From assembly GCF_022539505.1 (NCBI RefSeq), contig NC_061512.1, positions 255,766,510-255,830,509 on the forward strand: a DNA stretch of 64,000 nt. Direction: 5' to 3'. Origin of the DNA: Lolium rigidum (Eukaryota; Streptophyta; Magnoliopsida; Poales; Poaceae). The translations under genes and the position numbers were made by a program. The stretch's first letter is position 1; every line of letters begins with the position of its first letter. Shown in pieces: positions 11,589 through 22,199 of the stretch. Below the pieces are notes generated by a model. It did not search any database and had not been told where the DNA came from. It saw only the letters and a list, made by a program, of their open reading frames with translations.

Positions 11589-11789
11589 GTGATAAATATA
11601 GATGAGATTAGATGGTTTTGGCACACCTCTCACGGGGTGGCTCGTATCTCTTATATATGCACAGGGATTACATGATAAGTACAAAGGCTGGTATGATACA
11701 GCTATTATCTCGGTAGGGTTTGGTAAGATACCAACAGCCTCTACGTGATACGCACGCTAACAGCCTAACAGCTAACTATCTGTTTAACA
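11588..11789 (-). repeat. 5' LTR of the Copia element
   Basis: 202-bp LTR that appears identical to the left copy. The gag frame is open back into this LTR. The first ATG next to the primer site uses the last LTR base. Confidence 0.93.
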
Positions 11790-11794
11790 GTTTC

Positions 11795-12881
11795 GACTTC
11801 CGACCCGAGAACAACTAGCATGATCGTCTCTCCGGTCGACACGCTCGAACGAACCCCATCGTCGTCGCGTGTGGAAAGCCTCGGTACGGTCAGTCCGTCA
11901 CCATATCCACATGACCGACCATATCGTCCGTGCGCCGCTGGCGTCTACGTCGCTGGTCGACACACGGCGAACCAGGCAGGCAACGCAAGCAGCCACGGGC
12001 GCAACATGTCACGGTCACCGCAGAAAAGAGAAATGTTGAGTACGGTTAGGCCTAGGTCCAATCAGGCAGGCAAATGTGATGTTCCTTTGGTGATCGAATC
12101 AGAGAGAGCGCCACTCGATCTGCAGAGATGATAACATCTGTCGGCAGACATATCCACGTAGATAGGTACGGGCGGCGATCAGCTGGCCGAGCATTTTCCC
12201 ATCACCAAAGCAATTTTTTCATCAATCATATACTCAACTCCTTTTGTGATCCTTTAACACTCCATATTTGTTTCAATAGGTACACAACATAGGCTGTTTC
12301 GTCTGACTATAGACAGGGTTTCGTAATACAAAAATACCAGTGAAGCACAGCCAAGATGGACACCCTACTACTGATCGGTGCTGAGCTCTCCAACACGTGA
12401 TGTTCGTGTATATACAAAATAATTGTCATATGCATCACCTAGGCTAAAAAAAGGTTTTAACAGTTCATGATCGCAAAAAACGGCTCAATATTTTTACATC
12501 ATGCCCTATAATCTGCAACAGTGATGAAAACATACAACACCTCGGAGTTGGTGTAAACGCAAAAAGGTCATTCCTGTGCGTCCCAACCGTCATTTTATCT
12601 CCTTCCCCGCGTGCCGGCTCTGGCCGGCAAGAAGTGCGACGGCCGGGGTCCAACCAAAACGGGGGTCCATTATTTCTGGCACAGTGCATATAGGAAAAGG
12701 TAGAAGAAAAAAATTAGGCCCATCTAGCAAGCATGCAGCCTAAATTGGGCCCATTTATAGGATTTGCCCTGGGGCCCTCCAAATCCTACAAAGTTGCCGC
12801 CTCCGCCACCATTGCAGCCCGCTGCTTATACATGCAGCTTCGCCAAACCGGGTCGCATCCAACCCTCCTAAAAATACGTTG
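11795..12881. other. Intergenic, no gene seen
   Basis: Low-complexity and unassigned sequence between the Copia element and the AP2/ERF pseudogene. I see no open frame with a recognisable domain, no terminal repeats and no RNA gene. Confidence 0.5.
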
Positions 12882-13452
12882 CGCCGCCGCGTGAGGAGCA
12901 GCACCGGGTTCATCGGTGTCTGAATGCGTCCCTCAAGCCGTTGGGCCGCCTAGATAACCCAGGCCGAAAGCGCCTATACTCGGCACATTTGAGACACCGG
13001 AACTCGTTGCACGAGCGTACGACGCGATGGTGTGGAAGCTCGGCCATCTTCAACGACCTGAGAGCCGTGAGGAGGCGGAGTTCCTCGCCTTGCCGTTCGA
13101 GGTCATCTCGTGCTCGGAGGGGCGCCAAATACTCCGCAAGTACGTGAGGATGAGCATCCGCCATGCCGACAAGGAGTCCATGGCACGCTTTTGTGCCGCT
13201 CGGGTGGAGCTCGTGCAGGCGGAGTTTGACCTCTATGCCGATCTAGTCGTGAAGCGCGCCACTACAACCGGTGGAGCTTCGATTTCTGTAATCAGTCCTT
13301 CACCACCAGTCGGTCCTTCGACATCTGCCAGTGCTTAGGCAGTCATTCAGGTTGATTCGGTAGGCACGAAGGTGGACTCGAACTTTTGGGAGTCGATTTT
13401 CCACCGGACCGAAGAGCAATCAGCGGACTATGCTTTTTGGGTCTCCGACTAG
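12882..13452 (+). pseudogene. AP2/ERF-domain transcription factor pseudogene
   Basis: The first half reads SSTGFIGV, stop, MRPSSRWAA, stop, ITQAE. These are AP2 strands 1-2 with two single-base nonsense changes (CGA to TGA; probably GAG to TAG). A frameshift near 12970 is followed by LGTFETPELVARAYDAMVWK, the end of an AP2 domain including the conserved ARAYD helix. The tail keeps the ESREEAEFLALP motif common to a grass AP2-like family and continues to a stop at 13336-13338. In the same frame an acidic/aromatic tail runs to 13452. The domain is clear but cannot be translated intact. Whether it came in as a retrocopy or by transposon capture cannot be told. Confidence 0.8.
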
Positions 13453-13597
13453 GTGTCTAGGTTGAAGAATTGTCGAAGGTCGTAGTACTATCTAGTGTCG
13501 AAGCGTATATTTAGTGTCCAAAATAGAAATATTGATGCATGGAACTATTCGTAGCACTATGTACTGTTCAAATGGCAATGTTAAACTATGTGTCGAT

Positions 13598-13729
13598 GTA
13601 TAAATTTCTTACGTACTTTTTTTTTGAACGGACACTTATTATGTATCAGAGGGAGTATAAATTTCTTACAGGTATGAGAAGTAAGATCAGGACACTTACT
13701 ATGGATCAGAGGGAGTATAAATTTCTTAC
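13598..13729. repeat. Short T-rich insertion with Stowaway-like end, then tandem duplication
   Basis: GTATAAATTTCTTAC occurs at 13598-13612, 13655-13669 and 13715-13729. Between the first two lies a 42-bp insert with a poly(T) run, TTGAACGG, and GTATCAGAGGGA, which resembles a Stowaway terminus. The second and third copies belong to a 41-bp unit repeated at 60-bp spacing with two differences. Confidence 0.65.
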
Positions 13730-13980
13730 AGATTTTTTTGAGAAACTCTTATTTTATTTATCTTTTTTAAGGACTCTTATTTTATTTATCAATTTATCAT
13801 GCATGTAAACGTGTAACAAGTTGGAGTTTCGACCAGTACGGCCCAGTTATAAGCCCATGTACCTGCACCGCCTCTACATCAATCGTATAAGTAATCTTTC
13901 CATCTCCGCACGACTCCTACGCGCACGGAAACCCTCGCCGCCGTTCACAGTCGACAAAACAGGCTTCGCACTTTGCCGGG

Positions 13981-15111
13981 ATGGCGGGATCTGTAGGTTT
14001 ACCGGCGATGCCAAGGCGCTACAGCAGGAATAAGCAGAAGAGGGGCACGAAGATGTGCCCGGTGTCTGAGCTCTCCGACGATCTCCTCGTCGAGATCATC
14101 TCGCGCCTGCCGTTCAAGTCCACCCGCTGCTGCAAGTGCGTCTGCAGGCGGTGGCGCGACCTCGTCTCCCACCCCGATAACCGCAAGAAGCTGCCCCGTT
14201 CAATCCTCGCAGGCTTCTTCTACAATAACTTCAGCACCGGACTGGCATGTCGTTGCTACCAGAGCGTGGCGGGGAGCTGGGGCCCTCGCATCGACCCCTC
14301 CCTCCCGTTTATACCCACCGCTACGGGGGTTGAAGTGTCGGACTGCTGCAACGGGTTCCTCCTATGTCGACCATCGAATCAGATGTGGAATTATGTGGTG
14401 TGCAATCCCGCCGCCAAGACATGGGTGACCGTCCATTCCGAATGGACCGACAGGGTGCGGCAGGCTCGACTCGGGTTCGACCCCGCCGTGTCTTCTCACT
14501 TCCATGTGTTTGAGTTTGCTCATGCATTTTCGCGGGAAACGAAAGTGTGGCGTTACATCGAATCGGTGAGGATCTACTCCGCTGAAACTGGGGTTTGGAC
14601 GCGTCCAAGCCCTTGGGACCAGCCCGGCGCGTTTGGCACCATCTCGAGTAGCACCTTTCTCGACGGGGTGCTATATGTGTCCTCCAATGATGGTTTTGTT
14701 ATAGCCGCCGTCGACTTGGAGGGAAATCACAGCGTTATTCCTTATCCCACGCCACATACTAGTGGTGCTCATGTTTTTCAAGCACGTGGAAAATTGCATC
14801 TAGCAAATTATGGTCCTTCTGAACTGTCACTGTGGGCTCTTGAAGATTCTAGTAGCGAAACTTGGATATTGAAGCACAGCACCAGCCACCTGCAGCTGTT
14901 CGGAGAGAAGTACTCGTTGTTTGCGCAATGTTTCGGTGTTATCGTCCACCCGGAACAGAATATGATATCAATAGTATGCACGAAGATGCCTGGCTCCGAC
15001 AAATCAGTGACAAAACTATTGTCGTACGACATGGATTCTAGGGAGCTAGATTTTGTGTGTGATATTCCATATGGTTGCACGACTCCTTACCTCCCATACA
15101 TAATGGTGTAG
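13981..15111 (+). CDS. F-box protein
   Basis: Intact single-exon gene of 376 codons encoding a probable substrate receptor of an SCF ubiquitin ligase. The F-box is at about residues 29-67 (VSELSDDLLVEIISRLP, then CKCVCRRWRDLVSHP). The C-terminal 300 residues have the beta-rich F-box-associated layout of grass proteins: a CNGFLLC motif near residue 122 and repeated Trp/Tyr/Val strands, ending PYIMV. No kelch or LRR repeats are seen, and the substrate is unknown. The first ATG (13981) is used; a later Met at 14053 would shorten the N-terminus by 24 residues but keep the F-box. The stop lies about 20 bp before a probable Helitron end, so the 3' UTR may be transposon-derived. Confidence 0.88.
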   Translation: MAGSVGLPAMPRRYSRNKQKRGTKMCPVSELSDDLLVEIISRLPFKSTRCCKCVCRRWRDLVSHPDNRKKLPRSILAGFFYNNFSTGLACRCYQSVAGSWGPRIDPSLPFIPTATGVEVSDCCNGFLLCRPSNQMWNYVVCNPAAKTWVTVHSEWTDRVRQARLGFDPAVSSHFHVFEFAHAFSRETKVWRYIESVRIYSAETGVWTRPSPWDQPGAFGTISSSTFLDGVLYVSSNDGFVIAAVDLEGNHSVIPYPTPHTSGAHVFQARGKLHLANYGPSELSLWALEDSSSETWILKHSTSHLQLFGEKYSLFAQCFGVIVHPEQNMISIVCTKMPGSDKSVTKLLSYDMDSRELDFVCDIPYGCTTPYLPYIMV

Positions 15112-16061
15112 AAGAACTCATAATGGTGTACTTTATTACTTACAAAGGCACGAAGTGCCGTAGGAAAATCAAATCTTAACCGTCCATGTGACTCCATCAA
15201 ACGGACAGAGACGCCCCATTCTCCCCACCCCCTACCCGGTCTCCACACCCGGTTTTCACGCCTCCTTCAAACAGTCCGCCCGCAGGCCTGCCCTCATCGC
15301 ACACACGCCCTGCCCTGTACTTCCGCCGCACGATCAACGTCGACTGCGACGATGAAGCAGCCACAACCGTCGCCAACGAAACCTCCAAAGTTGTTACGCC
15401 ACCAACTCCCAGGCCCAGGCCCAGCCCCTGGCCCGTCCGTTGTCATCACCACCACCTCCACCTCAAGCGATCTGACCGTACGTGGAGGCCCTACCGCGTG
15501 GCGGCGGCATGGCCGGGAGGAAGGGCCTTGCTGAGATCGGGCAGACTACGGCGCTCGTATTGCCGCGCCGCTCGAGGGCCCCATATGTGAGCTCACCGAC
15601 GGCACCAATAGCCTCTCAAGCATCGCGCATCTTCCGGACAGATTTATTGGCCGTGCCATTCAGGTGTGGCCAACACGCAGGCGTCGTGGCCGTGGATTAT
15701 CCGAGGCAGGGACTCCCAGTCAGTCCCAATTCCACCTTAATTTGCTTCGTTTATCAAGCAGCGCAGGTGAGGCACACACAAGCCCTCGCTTCTAATTCGA
15801 TCTCATGCGGTTAAAACGATCCTTGGCCCTGACTTGCTCTATATATTCTGACCTGCTAGCAATGTCGTAGGTGCCCTGTTGTCACCGTGCCCCGAATCGC
15901 TGCCGCCTGCAACATGCTTGTGACTTCTATCACCGGACCCCAAAACATAGCGCAAATGCATTGGTGTTGCCACGGCCAAGCTCCTCAGGCCATTCTTCGG
16001 ACGGAGCTGCTGTTATTCCTCTACTGAAATTTGCTGCATCCTTCATGAGTATAGGCTATAG

Positions 16062-17414
16062 GAGTTCACTTGGGACACTTCTTGATCTGAACCGTTTCGT
16101 CCTGCCGCTCCCGCGAGCGCAGGGCGAAACCCTAGCCTCCCCCAACCTCCGGCCCTTCCTTCCCCCTACCCTCCCTCGCTCCCGCCAGAGGGCGTCGCCG
16201 GGCAAAGCCCCGGGGCGCCGGCGCCGGCGGGGCATCTCTCTCCCCCGCGTGGCTGTGGTGGCGCGGGCTGGCGCGGTCGACGGGGGCGCCGTGCTCGACG
16301 TCTGGCGCGGCGGCGCGGTGGCCTGACCACGGCGTGGTGAAGACGCTTCTCCGGCGGGGTGACGGCGCGGCATCTGGCTGGCTGGCGCGGCCCTGCATCG
16401 GCGTGCCCGCGGCCATGGGAGGCGGCGGCGGGCCCAGATCTGGGCCTAGGTTTGGGCCTCATCTGGGCTGCCTCGGGTGGGCGGTCCCGATGCGTCGGGT
16501 CGACGAGCGGCGAGGGCGCTGGTTTCGTCTCCCCCCGATGTCCTGCGGCGGGCATCGTGGTGGGTGCCTCGGTCCGGCGTCCTCGACTCCTCGGGATGTG
16601 AGGCGGCGGCGGACGGCGTCGGCGGCGTGGATCTTCGGTTCACGTTGGTTCTGAGGTAGTAGCTGCTGTCCTTCGCTCCTGCTCACCTTTTCCCCACCTC
16701 CCGGACGAAAGTCCAAAATCTCGCTGATTGGGCGGCGGCGACGCGCTTCTGCGCCGTGACCTTCTTGGAGGCGCCGCCTGGGGAGGTTTGGGTAGGGTGG
16801 CGGAGCTAAAGGCTGCAACTTTGGGCAAAGTCGCTCTTTGAGCAGCTGCGGTGATCTCTTGCCCGTATGCGTGTGTCGACGGCAATCTGCCCCGTCCTCT
16901 GCAGGTGCTCCCGGCGGATTTCGCCTCGCTGGTGGGTGTCCAAGTGCTCGGTAGTGTGGCCGGTATGGTGTGTTCTTCGTCAAGGTAGTCTTCTCCAGGG
17001 TGGCGCCGGGTCCGGAGCCCAACACCTCTGCAGCTCTCGGGTGAGCTTCTCTCATGTCCGATGGTTCGACGCCTTCGAGCCAGGCGAGAGGGCAGGGGGC
17101 CTCTTCGGCATGAGAACAGGTTGGTGCTTCTGGTGCTCGGAGTCCTGGCTGTTCTCCTCGGATTCAAGACTACAATTCTGCTATGGGCAGTGCCTCGCCG
17201 TGCCTCCGGCTGGTGTCCTTGGTGCCGAACAGCGGCGGTCTGCACTTCTGCAAGCTTGTTCTCGCTCTTAGTGCAGTGTTGTAATTCGTTCTGTGTGTAC
17301 CCTTGTATCTTTCTTGCCGTGGTGTGCTTGGTGTGGTGTCCTGTTGTAACTCCTGACCGGTTGATGGCTTTGTTAATTCAAAGCTGGGCTTTCGAGCCTT
17401 CTGTTTAAAAAAAA
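16062..17414 (+). mobile_element. Non-autonomous non-LTR retroelement with 14-bp target duplication
   Basis: AGTATAGGCTATAG flanks the segment at 16048-16061 and 17415-17428. The insert starts with GC-rich sequence including AAACCCTAGCC. It ends with GGCTTTGTTAATTCAAAG, GAGCCTTCTG and an A-run, a 3' tail also found at 21098-21150. No reverse transcriptase frame is seen, so it is probably a LINE-mobilised derivative. Confidence 0.8.
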
Positions 17415-17989
17415 AGTATAGGCTATAGCTAAAGGAACAGTAAGTTCTTATATTGAGTTCAACTAAGCACCACTGCACCAGCGGGACTGTAGAAGTTCAG
17501 CTCACCTTTCAAGAGGTCTCTCAATTTTTGGAGTACCTATATTCTGAACTGTTGATTGATATAAGCAAAGAAGTGACATATGGTCTACAATTGTGCCATC
17601 ATAAAAATTACGGTGTTCTCTTTTCAGGAGTATATGATTGTTCACCCTTTTGATCTGCGGGTTGTTTACTAAATATATGTATTCTATTCCTTACGGATAA
17701 TTTGCTTGAGTTCATCAGACTACCTCGTGAAACCTCCATATTGATTTGTCTAACGTATGTACGTCTCATGAAATATTAGGTATTTTCTCGATTTGTCAGC
17801 TGTCGGTTAAGAGGGAGGAGTAGGAGACGGAGAAATTCACCTTCAGAAATTTTAATAGTTGTGCTTTATTTCAATATTCTATCGTTGTTTACTATTTTTC
17901 TCGATGGGATTATCTACTTATTATATTTTTCTTCTACTTTTCAGAAATTATGCTTAGATTCATCAGTTTGGCTGGTATGATAAAATTCA

Positions 17990-18409
17990 TCGCGGTGGAA
18001 CAGGTTGGAGTGGATGCCTGGTGCGGGCTCTCAGATAGTGCACTGGTGGACCTCGCTTCATTGCCCTAGTGCCGTGCGCAGGGACTTGTGGACGGCGGTC
18101 ATCCTTGTTTTCTGGTGTATCTGGAGGCATAGGAATGACGTGGTGTTCAATGGCACCACCCCGGCGGTGGAGACCATTCGGCATAGGATTAGGGAGGAGT
18201 TTCAGAGGTGGCGTGTAGCTAGGCTTTTCCGCTCGGAGTCCTTCGGATTTCCCGAGCCTTTTCCTTTTTCGTGGCGGGACGGAGATTAGGCTTTCGTTTT
18301 TGTAGGGGAGCTGCCACCCCCTGTTGGCTAGCGCTCGTGGTTCGGGCTTTCTTGCCCTTTCTTCTATATGATTAGTACACCTTCCAGGGTGTATTCTCGG
18401 AAAAAAAAA
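17990..18409 (+). mobile_element. 5'-truncated LINE, 3' end only
   Basis: The frame from about 18005 to 18289 encodes the C-terminal tail of an L1-type protein (VFWCIWRHRNDVVFNGTTP ... SWRDGD, then stop). An untranslated tail ends at a run of nine A at about 18401. No target duplication was found. Confidence 0.65.
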
Positions 18410-19313
18410 TATCTGTATTGCTTTGTTGTGTTCTCTGATTTGATCCAGCTTGTTCAATTACATGTGTGGACTTAGAAAACCTAATATTACCTCTCAAATC
18501 CTATCCTTACACATAGCAATAGGGTAGACTATGAGTTGATGATCGGAATCGGTGGTTGACTGGTAGTAGACACATGTCACACATACGGAGGTATAGAAGG
18601 CGACTAAGCACCACTATTGCTGACTTTTCAGTTTTCTATTATTTTTCTCTTTGTAATTCATGTGTTCACTGGGGCAAGAAATCAATATGCACAGCTTATG
18701 CAAGACATTGAGCAGCGATAATTAAGACCTGAGGTAGCAGCCTTGCAGCATGATTGTCGGGTTATCAAGGTTGAAGCATGATGCGTCGACGCGACGTCAT
18801 ATACTCGAGCCATCAGGCAGTCCCAAACTCAACTAAAACTCACACATTTTGTTTCCTTGGCATCTGTACTACAAGATAGTGATCTTGGTGTTGGAAGACC
18901 ATTATTGTTGTGCTCTTCTTTGTACGGGTTCTACAAATGGATTGAAAATGTTTTCATGTATAAATTATATTTCATGCTCTTTTTAAGGCATAATTACAAG
19001 CTTCTAATTTGTGTTTGATAAAGACTTTAGGATACGTGCGTTGCACGGGCACACTTACTAGTTCTTCAGAAATCTAACTCAACTTCCTGATACTTATACA
19101 CCTTTGCAAACCCTACTTTGTTTCACTAGCTACACAAAATAGACACTTTCCTCTGACTAAAAACAGAGTTTCATGATGACAAGATGGACATGCTAGTATT
19201 GACCAATGACCAGTGCTGAGCTTACACGGTACACACACCCGGCTGTCTGTACAACAGTCACCAAGCTCTGGCAACCTTCGATAAACATCGACATAACAAG
19301 GCACTTGAAATTC

Positions 19314-22088
19314 CTACATAGCAGAAGCGAACATCTCGACCTTCTGGCCTTGCCGCCCGACGAGGGGGTCCAGGATGCTGGTCCACGTGTCGTAGTCGAT
19401 GGGCGATCCTGCTCCAGGCTGAAGGAAGCCGTTCACGAAGAAGAAGGGCGCACCAGCAACCCCTCTCGTGCACCCATACTAGTAGATAAGAAGAAATGCA
19501 CAGTTCAGAGTCTTTTTTTCCAGTGCGACGAACAGTAAACATGTCTAGGAAAGATGCGTAAAACTTGTCACGCTGTACTTGAGGATGCAATAAACAAAGC
19601 TGACCTTGAAGGAAACCCTGGCTGCCGAGTCGGACCTCGAGTCGCTGAAGCCTGACTGGAACTCGGATACCGAGTTGCCAACTGCCTCGGCTGCCATCAT
19701 CGATATTGCGCCGGTTACAGCGGTGCTCGACACTGACGATGTCGCGCTGTTGGAGAATTTTCCCTGCGCGTTTTAATTCCAAAATACGTTAGCATTGTAT
19801 GAGCGAGCGGCCACTACCCTGCATGTGCAACTCCTAGTTCTCCTGAGGTGGCCTCTGTTTCGGCTCTTACTATTGTTTGTCGGGACAGCCAAGACTTATG
19901 TTGGCTGGTGATTACTGTTCGCAGTGTTCAGTTTGGTTTAAACTTTCTTTTTGTAAAGCTACTTCTTGACAAGTGTTGTAGAGTGAGCACAAGGACCTCT
20001 GTCCCAAAACATAAGACGTTTTGATACGCCATCTTTAGCCTACCAAATTGTCTTATATTTTGGAACGAATGTAGAATGTGGCTACAACTCGTTTCAGCAC
20101 CTGTCATTGCTGCATGCCTGGATTAAAACAAAGCTTCCAGCATAATCTTCGAATCAGGGATGCCATTAACAAACTGAGCAAACGCTTTGAAGGTCTTCAC
20201 ATATGTTCTGCAAACTGATTGGCAAACCCTGCAGCATACGGATGTGCAATGCCACGTCGAGCATGCACTTATATACCTACTCATAACTTGACTATGATTC
20301 ATCAATGAAATGAAGTGTTTGACGTTATATTTAAATGCTGGTCTTGGGTGTTGTCATAAAAGTTCAGACTGCCAGTTTGCTAGTCATAGTTCGGGGAAAA
20401 CAAGTATGACATGTTATAAAATAAAATGAAACGCCAAACGCAGCTAAAAAAGGAAAATCCTGCAATTTTGGTTATATAACTATCAATTTTGGTTACCCAA
20501 ATGGATTCCATAACTTGCATAGGTACTCCGTATTTTTTTTTTCAAAAGGTCTAACTTGCATAGTTAACTGATAAACCAACACATGAGCTGCAATGATGGA
20601 ACTAAAAGAAGAAGAAAAGGTAAGGGTTAAACTAAAAATGCAGCAGACCTGGTTCTTGAAGAATAGCTCCAACAACGGATAGGTCGATGAAGAATTCAAG
20701 TGGTTAGCTATATGAAGCGCACGGCAGGCCATGAATGAATAGGTGTGGTACCTGCAGTTTTGCAGTACAGTTAACTGGTGTTAGAATGAGGTGTATGACA
20801 CCTTTAGCTATAAGAATCACTTCTAGTGCCAGATTTTGTGCAAATGAAAATGCAAGGCCGGGGGATAAGTAGAGAGTCACAAACATAATCCTTTTGTTGT
20901 GGTGTGCTGCCTGCCAATAAAACATTCCATGTTCAAATTCAGTATAAAGCTTAGGACACTTTAGTTTTCCTTTTTCTGTCAATGCTTGATGTAGTCTTGC
21001 TCATTGTAGTTAGGCGTTGCTCTTCTCTCCTGTGTTCCTATTGTAAGCTGGTATATCCCCAGCATGTTCGTTGTCTGCACTGTACTTTGGCCGGTTAAGG
21101 GCTTTGTTAATCCAAAGTCAGGCTCGTTGAGCCTTCTATATCTAAAAAATATTCAGTATAAATATCACTGGACCAACATCCGAACCAAATAACACATATC
21201 CAACTGAATAAAGGGTAGGTACTGGAAAGATTCAGTCCAACTCTTAAATTCTCGAGTGTGGATGCCAAAATGCCCAAAACTATCTATTCGTATCCATCAG
21301 CTCCGACAACAATTGACCACTCCCAATCCCCAACATCCAATGAGTAGCACTATACCTCTCTTTAAGATTACTACTAACTCTAGCCTTTAGGCTTTAGCCA
21401 TGGACCAATTTCAAAACCCAGAGTAGACATCACCTGAGGAGCGTCCTATAAATATACATTTCATAAATTTAGCAAGTTTGCAATTACTCTCTGAGTGACT
21501 CAGCTAGTCGCACTTGCCAAGTCAAGACTGCCCAGACTTGCCAAATTTACACTTGCACTACAAGACTTCAGTCCGTCGAATTTCGCAGCATCAGAAATTC
21601 AGAAGACAGTTCCATGCACTCGTGCAACGGAAGACTGCTCCAAAAACGCTACTTTACTTAGCACTGCGACTGATACTGATAGGAATAGGATCCCGAGACA
21701 CTGGAACGCAGATAACTGAAACAGAGCAGATCAACAGAGCTGGAGGAGAAGGAGAAGAGGCGGATTAAGGCGCAGCACGATCTTACGGGAGCGGGAAGGG
21801 GTGGACGATGAGCGAGACCCGCGGGGAGTATCGCTCGACGGCGAGCTTGAGCGGGGGCCACCCGTCGCGGCTGTCGGGGCAGAGCGGGTCGAGGAAGGCC
21901 TCGACGACCACGGCGTCCTTCCAGGAGCCCGCGCCGCCGTAGGCGAAGCCGTCGTAGCGCGGCGGCGGCGCGGAGGCCTGCGCCTGGAGCACGAGGAGGA
22001 AGCAGGAGCAGGATGCGGCGAGCGCGCCCGCCAGGAGCAGCCGCCGGAGCAGCGGCGCGCGCGGAAGCGGCAGGGGAGCCCTCGCCAT
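19314..22088 (-). CDS. Thioredoxin-superfamily (DsbA-like fold) protein
   Basis: Four exons on the minus strand, all with GT/AG borders and matching phases: 22088-21787, 20751-20649, 19763-19605 and 19478-19314. The product has an N-terminal hydrophobic segment (LLRRLLLAGALAASCSCFLL) consistent with a signal peptide or anchor, then PPPRYDGFAYGG. The thioredoxin-fold strand follows (VVVEAFLDPLCPDSRD), then RVSLIVHPFPLPYH, the helical region ALHIANHLNSSSTYPLLELF and the C-terminal APFFFVNGFLQPGAGSPIDY. The active site reads CPDS, so the second Cys of a CxxC pair is absent. This matches a conserved, poorly characterised plant family. An in-frame ATG lies upstream at 22199, but the start at 22088 places the hydrophobic segment properly. 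Introns contain small retro- and MITE insertions. Confidence 0.88.
19993..20074. mobile_element. Stowaway-like MITE in intron 2 of the thioredoxin-fold gene
   Basis: Short inverted repeats: CTCTGTCCCAAAACATAAGA on the left, and the complement of TCTTATATTTTGGAACGAAT on the right. These resemble worn Stowaway ends. No coding capacity. Confidence 0.55.
20511..20563. repeat. 29-bp T-rich insertion with 12-bp flanking direct repeat
   Basis: TAACTTGCATAG occurs at 20511-20522 and 20552-20563. Between them are GTACTCCGTA, a run of T and CAAAAGGTC. The structure looks like a minimal retro-insertion. It lies in intron 2 of the thioredoxin-fold gene. Confidence 0.65.
20949..21150 (+). mobile_element. 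5'-truncated non-LTR element, 202 bp
   Basis: ATTCAGTATAAA flanks the insert at 20937-20948 and 21151-21162. The insert ends with GGGCTTTGTTAATCCAAAG and GAGCCTTCTATATCTAAAAA, the same type of tail as the element ending at 17414. It lies in intron 1 of the thioredoxin-fold gene, antisense to it. Confidence 0.8.
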
Positions 22089-22199
22089 GGTGGGTCGTGC
22101 GGCGGCGTGGCCGGCTCTGCTAGCCAATCGCGCGCCGGCGGTGGAGGTAGTGATGCGAATCGGGTGAGCGGAAGGAGGACACGATGCGGTCGTCGCCAT

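Larger units (their letters stand above)
4844..11789 (-). mobile_element. Copia LTR retrotransposon with 202-bp LTRs and a nested DNA transposon
   Basis: The two LTRs appear identical by eye (TG...CA ends on the minus strand). The target duplication GTTTC lies at 4839-4843 and 11790-11794. An initiator-Met tRNA primer binding site abuts the right-hand (5') LTR and a polypurine tract abuts the left-hand (3') LTR. Order on the minus strand is gag, CCHC knuckle, protease, integrase, reverse transcriptase, RNase H, which is the Copia order. Element length is 6946 bp; without the nested element at 6719-8392 it would be about 5.27 kb. The coding region carries about five frameshifts, so this copy cannot make a full polyprotein. 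Confidence 0.95.
15130..19061 (+). mobile_element. Probable Helitron with nested non-LTR insertions
   Basis: The right end has the grass Helitron hallmark: a short hairpin (CGTGC GTT GCACG at about 19035-19047), then ACACTTACTAG with terminal CTAG at 19058-19061 followed by T. The left end near 15130 (TACTTTATTACTTAC, followed by ATCTTAACCGTCCAT) resembles Helitron 5' ends but lacks a clean leading TC, so the start is uncertain. There is no Rep/helicase gene, so it is non-autonomous. It contains a Pro-rich open stretch (about 15350-15535) that could be captured exon sequence, a 1.35-kb non-LTR insertion and a LINE 3' fragment. Confidence 0.45.

Noticed and set aside
22089..22199. Longer start for the thioredoxin-fold protein
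   Set aside because: In frame, but it adds 37 low-complexity residues before the signal-like segment. Kept only as an alternative.
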